The notes under the pieces were generated by a model. The model saw nothing but the letters and a program-made list of their open reading frames with translations, searched no databases and had not been told where the DNA came from. From Halomonas sp. LR3S48 (GTDB taxonomy: Bacteria > Pseudomonadota > Gammaproteobacteria > Pseudomonadales > Halomonadaceae), in assembly GCF_025725665.1 (NCBI RefSeq), contig NZ_CP107009.1, forward strand, positions 2,728,001 to 2,792,000: a stretch of DNA of 64,000 bases, read 5' to 3'. Shown here piece by piece: positions 10,531 to 19,000 of this stretch. Made by a program: the position numbers and the translations under genes. The first letter of the stretch is position 1, and every line of letters starts with the position of its first letter.

Positions 10531-11106
10531 TCAACCGACTCGCTTGAGCGATACCTCACGGCTGATAGCCTCCTCCGCTTCACGCTCACGGCGCTTGCGG
10601 GTCTTGCCGGCACGCGAGGGCGGCATGCAGATTCCGCAGACGTAGTCATGGTCCGGCGTGTGCGCATGGGCGACGAAGTGACCACTACAGTGGGTACAGG
10701 TAGACAGCTGCAACAGGTCACTCTCGAAGAACCTGACCAGGGTCCAGGCGCGGGTCAGGCCCAGCACCGGTTCGGCCTGATCGATGCTGACCTGTTCGTT
10801 GTACAGCCGGTAGGCCGTGACGAACGCCTGCATCCGCTCGCACTTCTGCCCCACGACCAGGCTGCGATAGACGTTATAGAACAGCGAAGCGTGAACGTTC
10901 GGCAGCCAGGTAATGAACCAGTCGGTGGAGAAAGGCAGCATCCCCTTGGGCGGAGACATGCCACGCACTTCCTTGAAAAGGCGAATCAGGCGGGCACGAC
11001 TCAGGTCGGTCTCGGTTTCCAGCACCTGGAGGCGTGCCCCCAGCTCGATCAGCTCAATGGCCAGTTGAACCTGCTGCATCTCCTCGACGAGGCTTTTCTG
11101 TGACAT
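10531..11106 (-). CDS. flhC: Flagellar master regulator subunit FlhC
   Basis: FlhC forms the FlhD4C2 complex that activates class II flagellar promoters with sigma-70 RNA polymerase. The 191-residue protein matches FlhC in length and core sequence (GMLPFSTDWFITW). Cys137, Cys140, Cys157 and Cys160 form the zinc site of the family. Its ATG lies 3 bp after the flhD stop, so the two are co-translated. FlhDC at the top of the cascade implies peritrichous-type control rather than FleQ/sigma-54 control. No fleQ-like gene is visible in the window. Confidence 0.97.
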   Translation of the reverse strand: MSQKSLVEEMQQVQLAIELIELGARLQVLETETDLSRARLIRLFKEVRGMSPPKGMLPFSTDWFITWLPNVHASLFYNVYRSLVVGQKCERMQAFVTAYRLYNEQVSIDQAEPVLGLTRAWTLVRFFESDLLQLSTCTHCSGHFVAHAHTPDHDYVCGICMPPSRAGKTRKRREREAEEAISREVSLKRVG

Positions 11107-11109
11107 CGC

Positions 11110-11436
11110 TCACACCCCCCGTGACATGGATACGGTTCCACGGCCTGCCATCAGCAGCGAGGCGTGGAACTGCGACAATCCATTGTCACGGGGGTTATCG
11201 ATCACTTGGCGCAGCTGCTCGGCGCCATCGAAACCGAAGTGGCAGAGCAGTTGATTGGTACGCGCCAGGCGGGTCAGTTGGGCAGCGCCAAGCGACACGA
11301 GCAGATCGGCGGTTTCGTCATCGATCTTGAGGCGAAACATGGCCGCCGCGCGATCGTCGTTGAGCAGACGTTGTGCCAGCAACAGATAGGCAAGATTCAG
11401 CTCCTGGATTTCATCCAGGTGATTCGTGTTTGTCAT
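11110..11436 (-). CDS. flhD: Flagellar master regulator subunit FlhD
   Basis: FlhD is the partner of FlhC in the class I activator. The start chosen is the ATG at 11434-11436, giving 108 residues (MTNTNHLDEIQELNLAYLLL), because homology to E. coli FlhD begins there and AGGGA lies about eight bases upstream. The open frame continues 23 codons further upstream without family similarity. The AMFRL segment and TNQLLCHFGFD match FlhD well. The 343 bp upstream are AT-rich and noncoding, as expected for a heavily regulated promoter. Confidence 0.95.
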   Translation of the reverse strand: MTNTNHLDEIQELNLAYLLLAQRLLNDDRAAAMFRLKIDDETADLLVSLGAAQLTRLARTNQLLCHFGFDGAEQLRQVIDNPRDNGLSQFHASLLMAGRGTVSMSRGV

Positions 11437-11779
11437 TTCAGTTTCCCTGCACGCTATTGATTCGCGTGTCCTTTGTTTTTTTGTAACGCACTTATTCAGG
11501 ATCACGGCCTAGAGATACGTCGTGTAACGAAACGAGTCGACCAGGCAGCACCTGATTAAGGACATATCTCACACACATGCATTGTGACCACTGTTTTGAT
11601 ACCTGCCAACCTCTCTCAACGCAAGAGCCACTCAGACTAAAAGGTGAGTCAGCTAAGCCTTTCCAACTATTTTGTTAACGCATTGTGTGCGAACATAAAA
11701 AAATACACATACATATCTTGACAAAACTCACACACTGCGCATTGATTTACAAAAAATTACAAAATAAACCCCTACTCTT
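11437..11779 (-). promoter_or_regulatory. flhDC promoter region, AT-rich, no gene seen
   Basis: This 343-bp stretch between the flhD start and the end of the FlhB-like gene is clearly AT-rich against the rest of the window, with A and T runs around 11660-11770. It should hold the flhDC promoter and regulator sites. On the minus strand one half-site of a CRP-like box (TGTGA, six bases, TCA) can be seen around 11720-11735, but the other half is poor. No individual site is firmly supported. Confidence 0.6.
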
Positions 11780-12061
11780 TCAACGCAGCTCTTGCGCTTC
11801 GGCAATCTCATACACCCATACGAGCAGTTCGGCGATCACCTGATACAGCATCGGAGGGATCCGCTCATCCAGATCCAGCCCCATCAACAGCGATACCAGC
11901 TCAGGTGCATCGTGTACGTAGATCCCCTGCCGCTTGGCCTCGGCCAGAATCCGCTCCGCCATGTCGCCGTAGCCCTTTGCCAGCACCCGTGGGGCATCGT
12001 CGCCATCACGATAGGCCAATGCCACCGCCTGCCGGCGCCGCTCAGGCTTCGATTCCGTCAT
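11780..12061 (-). CDS. Stand-alone FlhB C-terminal-domain protein
   Basis: This 93-residue protein resembles only the cytoplasmic C-terminal domain of the export switch FlhB: AYRDGDDAPRVLAKGYGDMA, then a helix and IPPMLYQVIAELLVWVYEI. It has no membrane part and no NPTH autocleavage motif. Such proteins (COG2257 type) occur beside FliK-domain proteins in many bacteria and can partly replace the FlhB domain in substrate switching. The ATG at 12059-12061 overlaps the end of the FliK-like gene by 20 bp; an in-frame ATG at 12103 is possible but the added residues do not align. True flhB and flhA are not in the window. Confidence 0.85.
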   Translation of the reverse strand: MTESKPERRRQAVALAYRDGDDAPRVLAKGYGDMAERILAEAKRQGIYVHDAPELVSLLMGLDLDERIPPMLYQVIAELLVWVYEIAEAQELR

Positions 12062-13349
12062 CCCCCCCCCCTCTCTCACTATCCGTGTCCCAAGGGCGCG
12101 CATCGATCAGTACCGTCGACAGCCCAGCATCCCGCAGTCGCTGCTCCAACTGCGGCACTCCCCTCTCAAGGGTCTGCAGGGTAGCGTCATCCCTGGCCAG
12201 CAGCTGCAGGCGCACGTGCTTATCCTGCAGCCACATCGCCACGCGAATCTCGCCCAAGCTTGGCACGGTGAGCTGGAGTTCGGAGTGCCAGGCCTCTTGC
12301 TGCGAATCCTGTTCCTCCTGTGCCGCGCCCTCCTGTTCATGCCTAGCGCCGGCCGGAAGCTGGATCATCAGCGCCATGAAGATGCCGGACCAGACATCCC
12401 CCTCCCAGCGCAAAACCGGCGTCACCAGCATCTCGAGCTGATGCCGCACCAGCCCCTGGAGGTTATCGTGCACCGGCTCTCCCCCAACGAAGCGCGCTCG
12501 TGCAAGCTGCTCGGTGGCCTCTCGCCCGGTCAGTTCTGGTCCTTCGCCACGCAGCGCACCCGCCGCGACCGTATCGCGCAACTGGCCCGTTGCCGAGGCC
12601 GGCATCTCGCTTCCAGCCCTCTCGCCACGAGCAGCCGCGGAATACAACGCTTCGGTGGCGATATAGGTATTGGCGGCCGAAGCCGCCTGCCCCGGCAACG
12701 CCTGTCCGGGCACGGGCGGAGCCGGCGGGGCCTGCCCGGTTTGCGGCAATGGCTGCGCACCTGTCGCTGGTGCAGTAGCAACGTTCGGTGCCGGCGCAGG
12801 AGCATTTCCCGGCGTTGCCGGAGCCGGCGTGAAGCGCAGCGTACGCAACATTTGCGGCTCGCCTTCCAACTGCTGGCGGCTCATCTCGCCGCGATACCAG
12901 CGCGAGAGATGCGATTCGTAGAACAATCCGCTGTCGCGCACACCGGTTTGCAATCGGTCGGCCAGGGTCGTGGCATTCGGTGCCTCACCCGCTGCCATCA
13001 GCGGTGAACTCGTGCTCAGCACCGATGGCGGGGCAGGAAAACGTACCAGCAGGTCGGCGATGGTACGTGCCGAGGGGCTGAAATGGGTCTGGGAGGAAGC
13101 GGGAGGTTGGGCAGGATCACTGCGCGGCGCCAAGGCATCGCCACGCTGGGCTGGCATACCGGTACCCTGCAACGGCGCCATGCCCGGACGGCGCCCCTCC
13201 AGGCGCGAGTCGCTGTGCAGCGCCCGCGGCCCCTCGCCCGGATCGACCGGCCGAACCGGCTCGGTCAGATCACGCGCCGGGGCCGTATCGACACGCTTGC
13301 CCAACACCTGGTGAAGCAGCGTATCGAGCAGTGGCGTGATGCCACTCAC
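12042..13349 (-). CDS. FliK-like hook-length-control-domain protein
   Basis: This 435-residue protein has a long low-complexity middle rich in Ala, Pro and Gly (around 175-240) and a C-terminal Flg_hook-like domain. In that domain ELQLTVPSLGEIRVAMWLQD and LEQRLRDAGL parallel the FliK C-domain that contacts FlhB. A full fliK sits elsewhere (44844-46106), so this is a second, divergent member. It overlaps fliT by four bases upstream and the FlhB-C gene downstream, so it is in one operon with fliS and fliT. A role in export-switch tuning or in secreting filament proteins is inferred. Confidence 0.8.
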   Translation of the reverse strand: MSGITPLLDTLLHQVLGKRVDTAPARDLTEPVRPVDPGEGPRALHSDSRLEGRRPGMAPLQGTGMPAQRGDALAPRSDPAQPPASSQTHFSPSARTIADLLVRFPAPPSVLSTSSPLMAAGEAPNATTLADRLQTGVRDSGLFYESHLSRWYRGEMSRQQLEGEPQMLRTLRFTPAPATPGNAPAPAPNVATAPATGAQPLPQTGQAPPAPPVPGQALPGQAASAANTYIATEALYSAAARGERAGSEMPASATGQLRDTVAAGALRGEGPELTGREATEQLARARFVGGEPVHDNLQGLVRHQLEMLVTPVLRWEGDVWSGIFMALMIQLPAGARHEQEGAAQEEQDSQQEAWHSELQLTVPSLGEIRVAMWLQDKHVRLQLLARDDATLQTLERGVPQLEQRLRDAGLSTVLIDARPWDTDSERGGGDDGIEA

Positions 13350-13729
13350 GACGTCCCCGGGCCAAACTTGTCGGAAGCATCGACCACGGATGCCGCCTGT
13401 TTGCCATAACTGCGATGCAAGTCGCGCTGGCGCCGGCTGCTATCCATGAGTTGACCGAGCTCACTGCGTCGCGCCATCAGTTTCTCGCGAATTTCCAGAT
13501 CATCGGCAAGAATGGCTTCCAGCAGTGCGGCCTTGCACTGTCTGCCGTCCTCGTCGAGTACGGCTTCCTTGTCGAGCTGCCTGAGATGGTCGGCAAGCTG
13601 CAGATAGCCGGACTGGCGTTCGATGAGCGCGTCCCACTCGCCGGCCCGAGCCAGCTCGAGCATGATGGCAACCTGTTGCCTGAGCCGGGCATAGCCGTCC
13701 AGAACGGCACGAGTGGTCGACATGGCCAT
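13346..13729 (-). CDS. fliT: Flagellar export chaperone FliT-like
   Basis: This 127-residue, wholly helical protein directly follows fliS. Position, length and pattern (LIERQSGYLQLADHLRQLD, then a charged helix) fit FliT, which chaperones the filament cap FliD and in enterobacteria also inhibits FlhDC. FliT sequences diverge strongly, so the call rests on context as much as on sequence. The start at 13727-13729 has AAGG at a good distance; an ATG two codons later is less well placed. Two FliD proteins are encoded in this window, so this chaperone may have two clients. Confidence 0.82.
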   Translation of the reverse strand: MAMSTTRAVLDGYARLRQQVAIMLELARAGEWDALIERQSGYLQLADHLRQLDKEAVLDEDGRQCKAALLEAILADDLEIREKLMARRSELGQLMDSSRRQRDLHRSYGKQAASVVDASDKFGPGTS

Positions 13730-13730
13730 A

Positions 13731-14150
13731 TCAGCCTTGTCCTCCTGTGCCGCCTATTTCTCGCCATGCCGAGGCAATGTCGTCCAGCAGTTTTTCGGCC
13801 TGGTCGAGGCTCTCCTGGTCACTGTGCAGGTTGGCAGCCAACAGCAGCCTTCCGATGTAGTCGTACAGCGAACCCAAGCGCTCGGCAATTTCGCCACCTT
13901 TCTCGATGTCCAATGCCGCCATGAGCCCATTGTTAACGATATCGAGCGCTTTGGTGATGGCCTTGCCCTTTTCCAGGGAATTGCCCGCCTGCATATGGAT
14001 GCGCGCCGCACGGATAGCGCTCTGGGCGCCATCGAACAGCATCACGATCAGTTGATGCGGGCTGGCCGACATCACGGCACTTTCGACACCGACCCGCGCA
14101 TAGGCTCCGGCACCACGGCCGTATGCAGCTGCTCCTCGCATGGTACTCAT
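13731..14150 (-). CDS. fliS: Flagellin export chaperone FliS
   Basis: FliS binds flagellin in the cytoplasm and delivers it to the export gate. The 139-residue helical protein shows the family pattern: repeated Tyr/Gly near the N-terminus (AAYGRGAGAYARV), SASPHQLIVMLFDGAQSAI, and the DIVNNGLMAALDIEKGGEIA segment. It leads a four-gene operon (fliS, fliT, FliK-like, FlhB-C) with 1-bp or overlapping junctions. A near-perfect FliA promoter lies 129 bp upstream, so it is expressed together with flagellin. Confidence 0.96.
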   Translation of the reverse strand: MSTMRGAAAYGRGAGAYARVGVESAVMSASPHQLIVMLFDGAQSAIRAARIHMQAGNSLEKGKAITKALDIVNNGLMAALDIEKGGEIAERLGSLYDYIGRLLLAANLHSDQESLDQAEKLLDDIASAWREIGGTGGQG

Positions 14151-14278
14151 GGATCGTTCTCCGAAAATATCGTGGCTACGAAACGGTCACGATTTGAACA
14201 TGTCATTTTACGGACAGTGTGGCAGGCTTCGCGCCAACGATTCCGGCGAAAAGCCCGCGACCATGGGGTTATTTCGTA

Positions 14279-14305
14279 TTATCGGCTCAAAATGCGCCAA
14301 CTTTA
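14279..14305 (-). promoter_or_regulatory. FliA (sigma-28) promoter for the fliS operon
   Basis: TAAAGTTG, 11 bases, then GCCGATAA on the minus strand, a near-perfect consensus. It lies between the c-di-GMP effector gene and fliS. Confidence 0.88.
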
Positions 14306-14343
14306 GATATGCCAGCCCCTCTCTGGCGCCGATTCCGGCCCGC

Positions 14344-16029
14344 TCATGTCGAGACGGGAACCTCCTCGACCATCTCGCCCAAGCGCGCCGTGACATCCCC
14401 ACGTAGCACCTCGCCCAACCCTTCGCCGGGAGGAGCGATCTCCTGGGTCAACTGCACCTGGAAGGGCTTACCCTGTTGATCGAGCCGTTGGATCCAGGCC
14501 AGCGCGCCACTGGAAAAGCGCACCAGCGACCCCACCGGGCGCAGCCCGAAACGCTCAAGGTAACGCTTCACCCAGCGCGGGTCGAATTGGTGGGGCGACT
14601 TGAGCAGATGCCGGTAAGCTGCATCGATGCGCCAGGCAGGACGATCAGGGCGATTGCGCCGCATGGCATCCACCGCGTCCACCACCGCACTCATGCGTGC
14701 CAGCTCGGTCAGGCCATCGCTCGTTGCCCCGGTCGGATAGCCGCTCCCATCGAGCCGCTCATTGATACCGGACACGACCGAATTCATGACCTCCACGGCC
14801 AGCCACTGGCAACTACCCAGGCGCTGCTGCAGCAATGCCACGTGCTCCCTGAGACGCTCGCGCCCCTCGGGACCCAGCGACTCTGTCGCCAGCAAGCCGG
14901 GAGGAAGGAGCCCCTTGCCAAGGTCATGCACCATGGCGCTGGCAGCCAATGCCTTGCGTACATCCCGCGGCACCGAACCGCTACCGGCCAGCGCCAGCAG
15001 GTGCACGGCGACGCCCAGCCCATGACGGACCAGCAGCGGCTCCTGCCCCAGGCAGCGAGTGGCGAAGAGCAACGCCTCAATGTCCTCCTCGGCCAGTTGG
15101 AGCAACATGTCGGCATGGCGTGACAGCTGAACGGAGTCGACCTCGTCGCCCTGCTGCAACTCGAGCAATTGAGCATCGAGGTAACCTGCCACCCGCGCCA
15201 GCCGGCGTGCCATCGGCGTGGGATAGGCCTGCAGGTTGCGCCGGCCGACTGGGGCAACAGCGCCAGCCGAGTGGCTCTGGAACAGCATCGACGGCAAGCG
15301 GCCGACATCGGCATCGTCGCCGTAGCGCGACGACTCACGCTCGATCTCGCGAACGAAGAACCACAGCTTGCGTTCCTGCTCGGCGGTACAGTTCTCGAAC
15401 TGAAACCCCACCTTCAGGGCCTGGCGATCGTTATCCGCCACCGTGTGACGTGCTACCGCTTGAACCGTGAAGCGCGTATCGTTGGGAAAGCAGAACTCGA
15501 CCTCGACCACGACGGCCTCGGCAAGCAGCGTGGCAGCGGAGGAAGGCAACTCCAATTGACAGCCCTGCTGGGACAGATCCTTGAGATCCCCCTGCACAGC
15601 AGTCTCGCCCTCGGTGCCGCGCACGATGGCACCCACCTCCATGCCCAGGCGCAAGCGGGCACGGAAGGCCTCGCGCCGCTGCAGCTCCTCGAGGTAATGC
15701 GGGTATTCGCACTGGCATTGAACCCTTCCGCCCGCCGTATCGACCTGCAGCGACTTCAGTACCGGTGTGCGAATCATCTTGCCTTGCACTTGGCCCAGCA
15801 GGCGAAATCCGATACCGCGCTTCAGCTCGCCGACGATCTCCCGCACGGCGGTGATGTCGAGCAGCAGCGACTGCGCCGGTGACTGCTCCATCATTACCAC
15901 CGGCATGGGTGTACTGCCGGGCCTATCTAGCATCAGCGAAGCTCCGCCCGGCTGAATCAACCGCTCCAGCAGCGCCTCGATCTCGCTCGGACTTCCCACT
16001 CGAAGAAACTCATCCTGAACCTGCGCCAT
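14344..16029 (-). CDS. YcgR/PilZ c-di-GMP effector fused to a degenerate HD-GYP domain
   Basis: Residues 1-110 resemble the YcgR N-domain of the flagellar brake. Residues 115-230 are a PilZ domain with the c-di-GMP motif RREAFR (118-123) and DLSQQG (151-156). About 300-510 is an HD-GYP-type domain: HD at 368-369, His396 and GSGYP at 428-432 are kept, but the usual HHE metal ligands before the GYP loop are replaced by Ile-Asn-Glu (422-424). The protein should bind c-di-GMP through PilZ and act on the motor; hydrolysis by the HD-GYP part looks impaired. YcgR is about 240 residues, so this 561-residue fusion is unusual. It follows the LOV GGDEF/EAL gene by 25 bp, suggesting co-transcription. Confidence 0.85.
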   Translation of the reverse strand: MAQVQDEFLRVGSPSEIEALLERLIQPGGASLMLDRPGSTPMPVVMMEQSPAQSLLLDITAVREIVGELKRGIGFRLLGQVQGKMIRTPVLKSLQVDTAGGRVQCQCEYPHYLEELQRREAFRARLRLGMEVGAIVRGTEGETAVQGDLKDLSQQGCQLELPSSAATLLAEAVVVEVEFCFPNDTRFTVQAVARHTVADNDRQALKVGFQFENCTAEQERKLWFFVREIERESSRYGDDADVGRLPSMLFQSHSAGAVAPVGRRNLQAYPTPMARRLARVAGYLDAQLLELQQGDEVDSVQLSRHADMLLQLAEEDIEALLFATRCLGQEPLLVRHGLGVAVHLLALAGSGSVPRDVRKALAASAMVHDLGKGLLPPGLLATESLGPEGRERLREHVALLQQRLGSCQWLAVEVMNSVVSGINERLDGSGYPTGATSDGLTELARMSAVVDAVDAMRRNRPDRPAWRIDAAYRHLLKSPHQFDPRWVKRYLERFGLRPVGSLVRFSSGALAWIQRLDQQGKPFQVQLTQEIAPPGEGLGEVLRGDVTARLGEMVEEVPVST

Positions 16030-16054
16030 CCTCGCTATCCTGCCCCTTCAACTG

Positions 16055-19000
16055 TTATTTATGGTTATCGTCCGGTAACGACTGGGCGCCCGACATCAGC
16101 GCCTCGTTCTCGGCCTGCACAGTCATGTTGCCGTGCTGCCCGGCGACATCGGCCCGCTCCTTCAGATAGTCGCGCAATTTTCCGAGCGGCATGGGACGCG
16201 CAAAGAAGAAGCCCTGTAAGACGTCGCAACCATGAGCCGCCAGGAAGTCACGCTGCGGTGCTTCCTCGATACCCTCGGCCACCACTATCAACCCCAGGTG
16301 ATGCGCCATGGAGATAATGCCCTGGACGATGGCACTGTCATGGCGGTTGGTAGTGACATCGCGCACGAAACTACGGTCTATCTTGATCTTGCCGATCGGC
16401 AACTGCTTCAAATAGCTCAAGCTCGAGAATCCGGTACCGAAGTCGTCGATGGAAACCTCCACCCCCATGTCGCGCAAGCGATGCAGGGTCTCGATGGCCG
16501 CCGCGGTATCGGTCATCAGAATACCTTCGGTGAGTTCCAGCTCGAGATAATCCGCCGACAGGCCGGTTTCCCGTAGCGCCTGCTGCAAGTTGCACAGAAA
16601 GTTGGCGCGGCGGAACTGAAGCGGCGAGAGATTGACCGATACGCGATAGCGGCCGTATCCCTCCGCGGCCAGGCGGCACATGTCGCGGCACGCCTGTCGT
16701 AGCACCCACTCGCTGATCGGCGCGATCTGGCCTGTATCCTCGGCCAACGGAATGAAGAGCGCCGGGGAGAGATACCCTTTGACCGGATGCTTCCAGCGCA
16801 CCAGCGCCTCGAAGCCGACCACATTCCCGCTCCTGGCGCCTAGCAGGGGCTGGTAGTGCAACTCGAAGCTTTCTGCCTCGATCGCCTCCTGGAGGTCGTT
16901 GCGCAGCGCCATGCGCTCATTCACTTCGTCGTTGATGTCGCTGGTGAAGCACTCCCAGGCGTTGCGCCCCTTCTGCTTGGCACGGTACATCGCCATGTCG
17001 GCCTGCTGAATCAGTTCGACGGGGCTCTCCAGCGCCTCTCGCAGGAAGGCAATGCCCACGCTGGCGCCGATGTAGAGCTCGTGTTCGCCGACCCGATAAG
17101 GACGGCGAACGCAGACGAGCAGCCGCTCGACCAAGCGAATGGCCTCTTCCTCGCGTTCCAGTTCCGGCAGCAGAATGACGAATTCGTCGCTGCCGAAACG
17201 AGCCAGTGTATCGCCCGGATTCAGTTCCTCACCCAGGCGCTGGGCGGCCTGGATCAAGACCTGATCGCCCACTTCGTGCCCAAGGCTGTCGTTGATCGGC
17301 TTGAAGTCATCCAGGTCGAGGAACAGTACCGCCAGGTGGCAGCCGTGCCGCTGGGCGAGCAGCACATCGTGCACCAAGTGGTCCTCGAACAGCGAACGGT
17401 TGGCCAGGCCCGTCAGCGCATCGTGGCTGGCATGGTACGACAGCTTCGCCTCGTAGGACTTGCGTTCGGAAATGTCGTGCTGGATACCGATGAAATGGGT
17501 AGCGATGCCCTTGTCGTCCTTCACGGGTGCCAGGTAGAGATTGTTCCAGAACGGCGTGCCATCCTTGCGGTAGTTGCACAGGGTGACGTTGAGCTCTCGC
17601 TGCCCGGCAATCGCCTGCCTCAGCTGCGCCATGGCTTCCGCGTCGGTCTCACTGCCTTGCAGGAAACGACAGTTGTGCCCTAGCACCTCGTCACGTCCGT
17701 AGCCGGTAATGCGCTCAAAGGCCTCATTGACGTAGATGATGGGGTTATCGGGCTGCCGGGCATCGGTAATGACAATGCCGTTGATGCTGGCTTCTACGCT
17801 GCGTTGCAGTATGCGAAGCTCCGTCTCGCGTCGATGCCGCTCTGTCATGTCCTTGGCGATACCGTAGAAACCGATCACCCGGTCATTGACCACGATGGGC
17901 AGGTTGGTCACGTCGAGATAGACGCTGCGTTCCTCGCGGTGGCGGATGGTGGCCGTATAACGGAACGCCTCGCCCTTGTCGGCATTCAGATAGAGCGCCT
18001 CGATGCGCTCCCGATCGTTCGGCTGTAGCAGTTTCGAGAAATGCAAGCCGAGCAGTTGTTCGAGTGGATAGCCGGTTACGGTACTGCAGGCGGCGTTGGC
18101 CGTGGTGAAATTTCCCTCCAGATCGAGGGAGAAAACGGCATCGGGATGGTAAGTGAACATCGAGCGATAGCGCTGTTCGTTTTCCACCAACGCCTGGCGG
18201 TTGCGCTCCCGCTCCACCGCCAGCGATACCAGTTCGGCGGCCTCGATCACGCGCCGGCGATCGCTGCGCGTGGGCTCGCCCGGCTGGTGATAATAGATGG
18301 CAAAGGTACCCAGCACTCGAGCACTGCTGCTCGTCACCGGGTAGGACCAGCAAGCCTGGAGGCCATGGCTTGCCGCCAACTCGTGGTACCCATTCCAGCG
18401 CGGGTCGCGGGCGATGTCGGCGCATATGACGAAATCGCGAATATAGGCCGCGCGGCCGCAGGCACCGTTCTCGGGGCCTATTGCCACCCCCTCGATCGCA
18501 TCACCATAGGATTGCGGCAAGCTCACGCTGTAGAGACGTACCAGGTGCAAGCCGGATTCGTCGCAGAGCATGATGGAAGCGATTCCCCCCGGCACCTGGG
18601 CCTCGACGATCCGGCAGATCGCCTTGAGGGTATCCTCCAGGGGCTGGTCCCGCGCAATCAACGTCTGCACGCGCTGTTGCGCTCGCAAGTGACGCTGGGT
18701 GCGCGCCAAGGCCATCGAGCGGCGGCGGCTCAGGCCGGCCATCCCGAGGCTGAAGGCCAGCAGATAACTCATCACCAGCCCGCCCACGGCAACGCCCAGC
18801 GGCATCAGTCCAATCAGGCTGGCCATCAGCGGCCCAGCATCATGGATGCGCATCTCCATGGCAGCCCCACCGGGCAGCATCACCAGCCCCCGACGCAGCT
18901 CCACACCCTCTTCGGCATCGTTCAGGTGGTTGATCGCCAACAGGTTCACATCACGCTGCAAGGAGAGACGCAGCGGCGTGACCAAGGCATTCACCTCTTC

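Noticed and set aside
11718-11723. TTGACA on the plus strand as a promoter in the flhDC control region
   Set aside because: No acceptable -10 lies 16-18 bases downstream, and there is no plus-strand gene for it to serve.
11720-11735. CRP-type operator upstream of flhDC
   Set aside because: Only one half-site (TGTGA) is good; the other half is TCAAG instead of TCACA.
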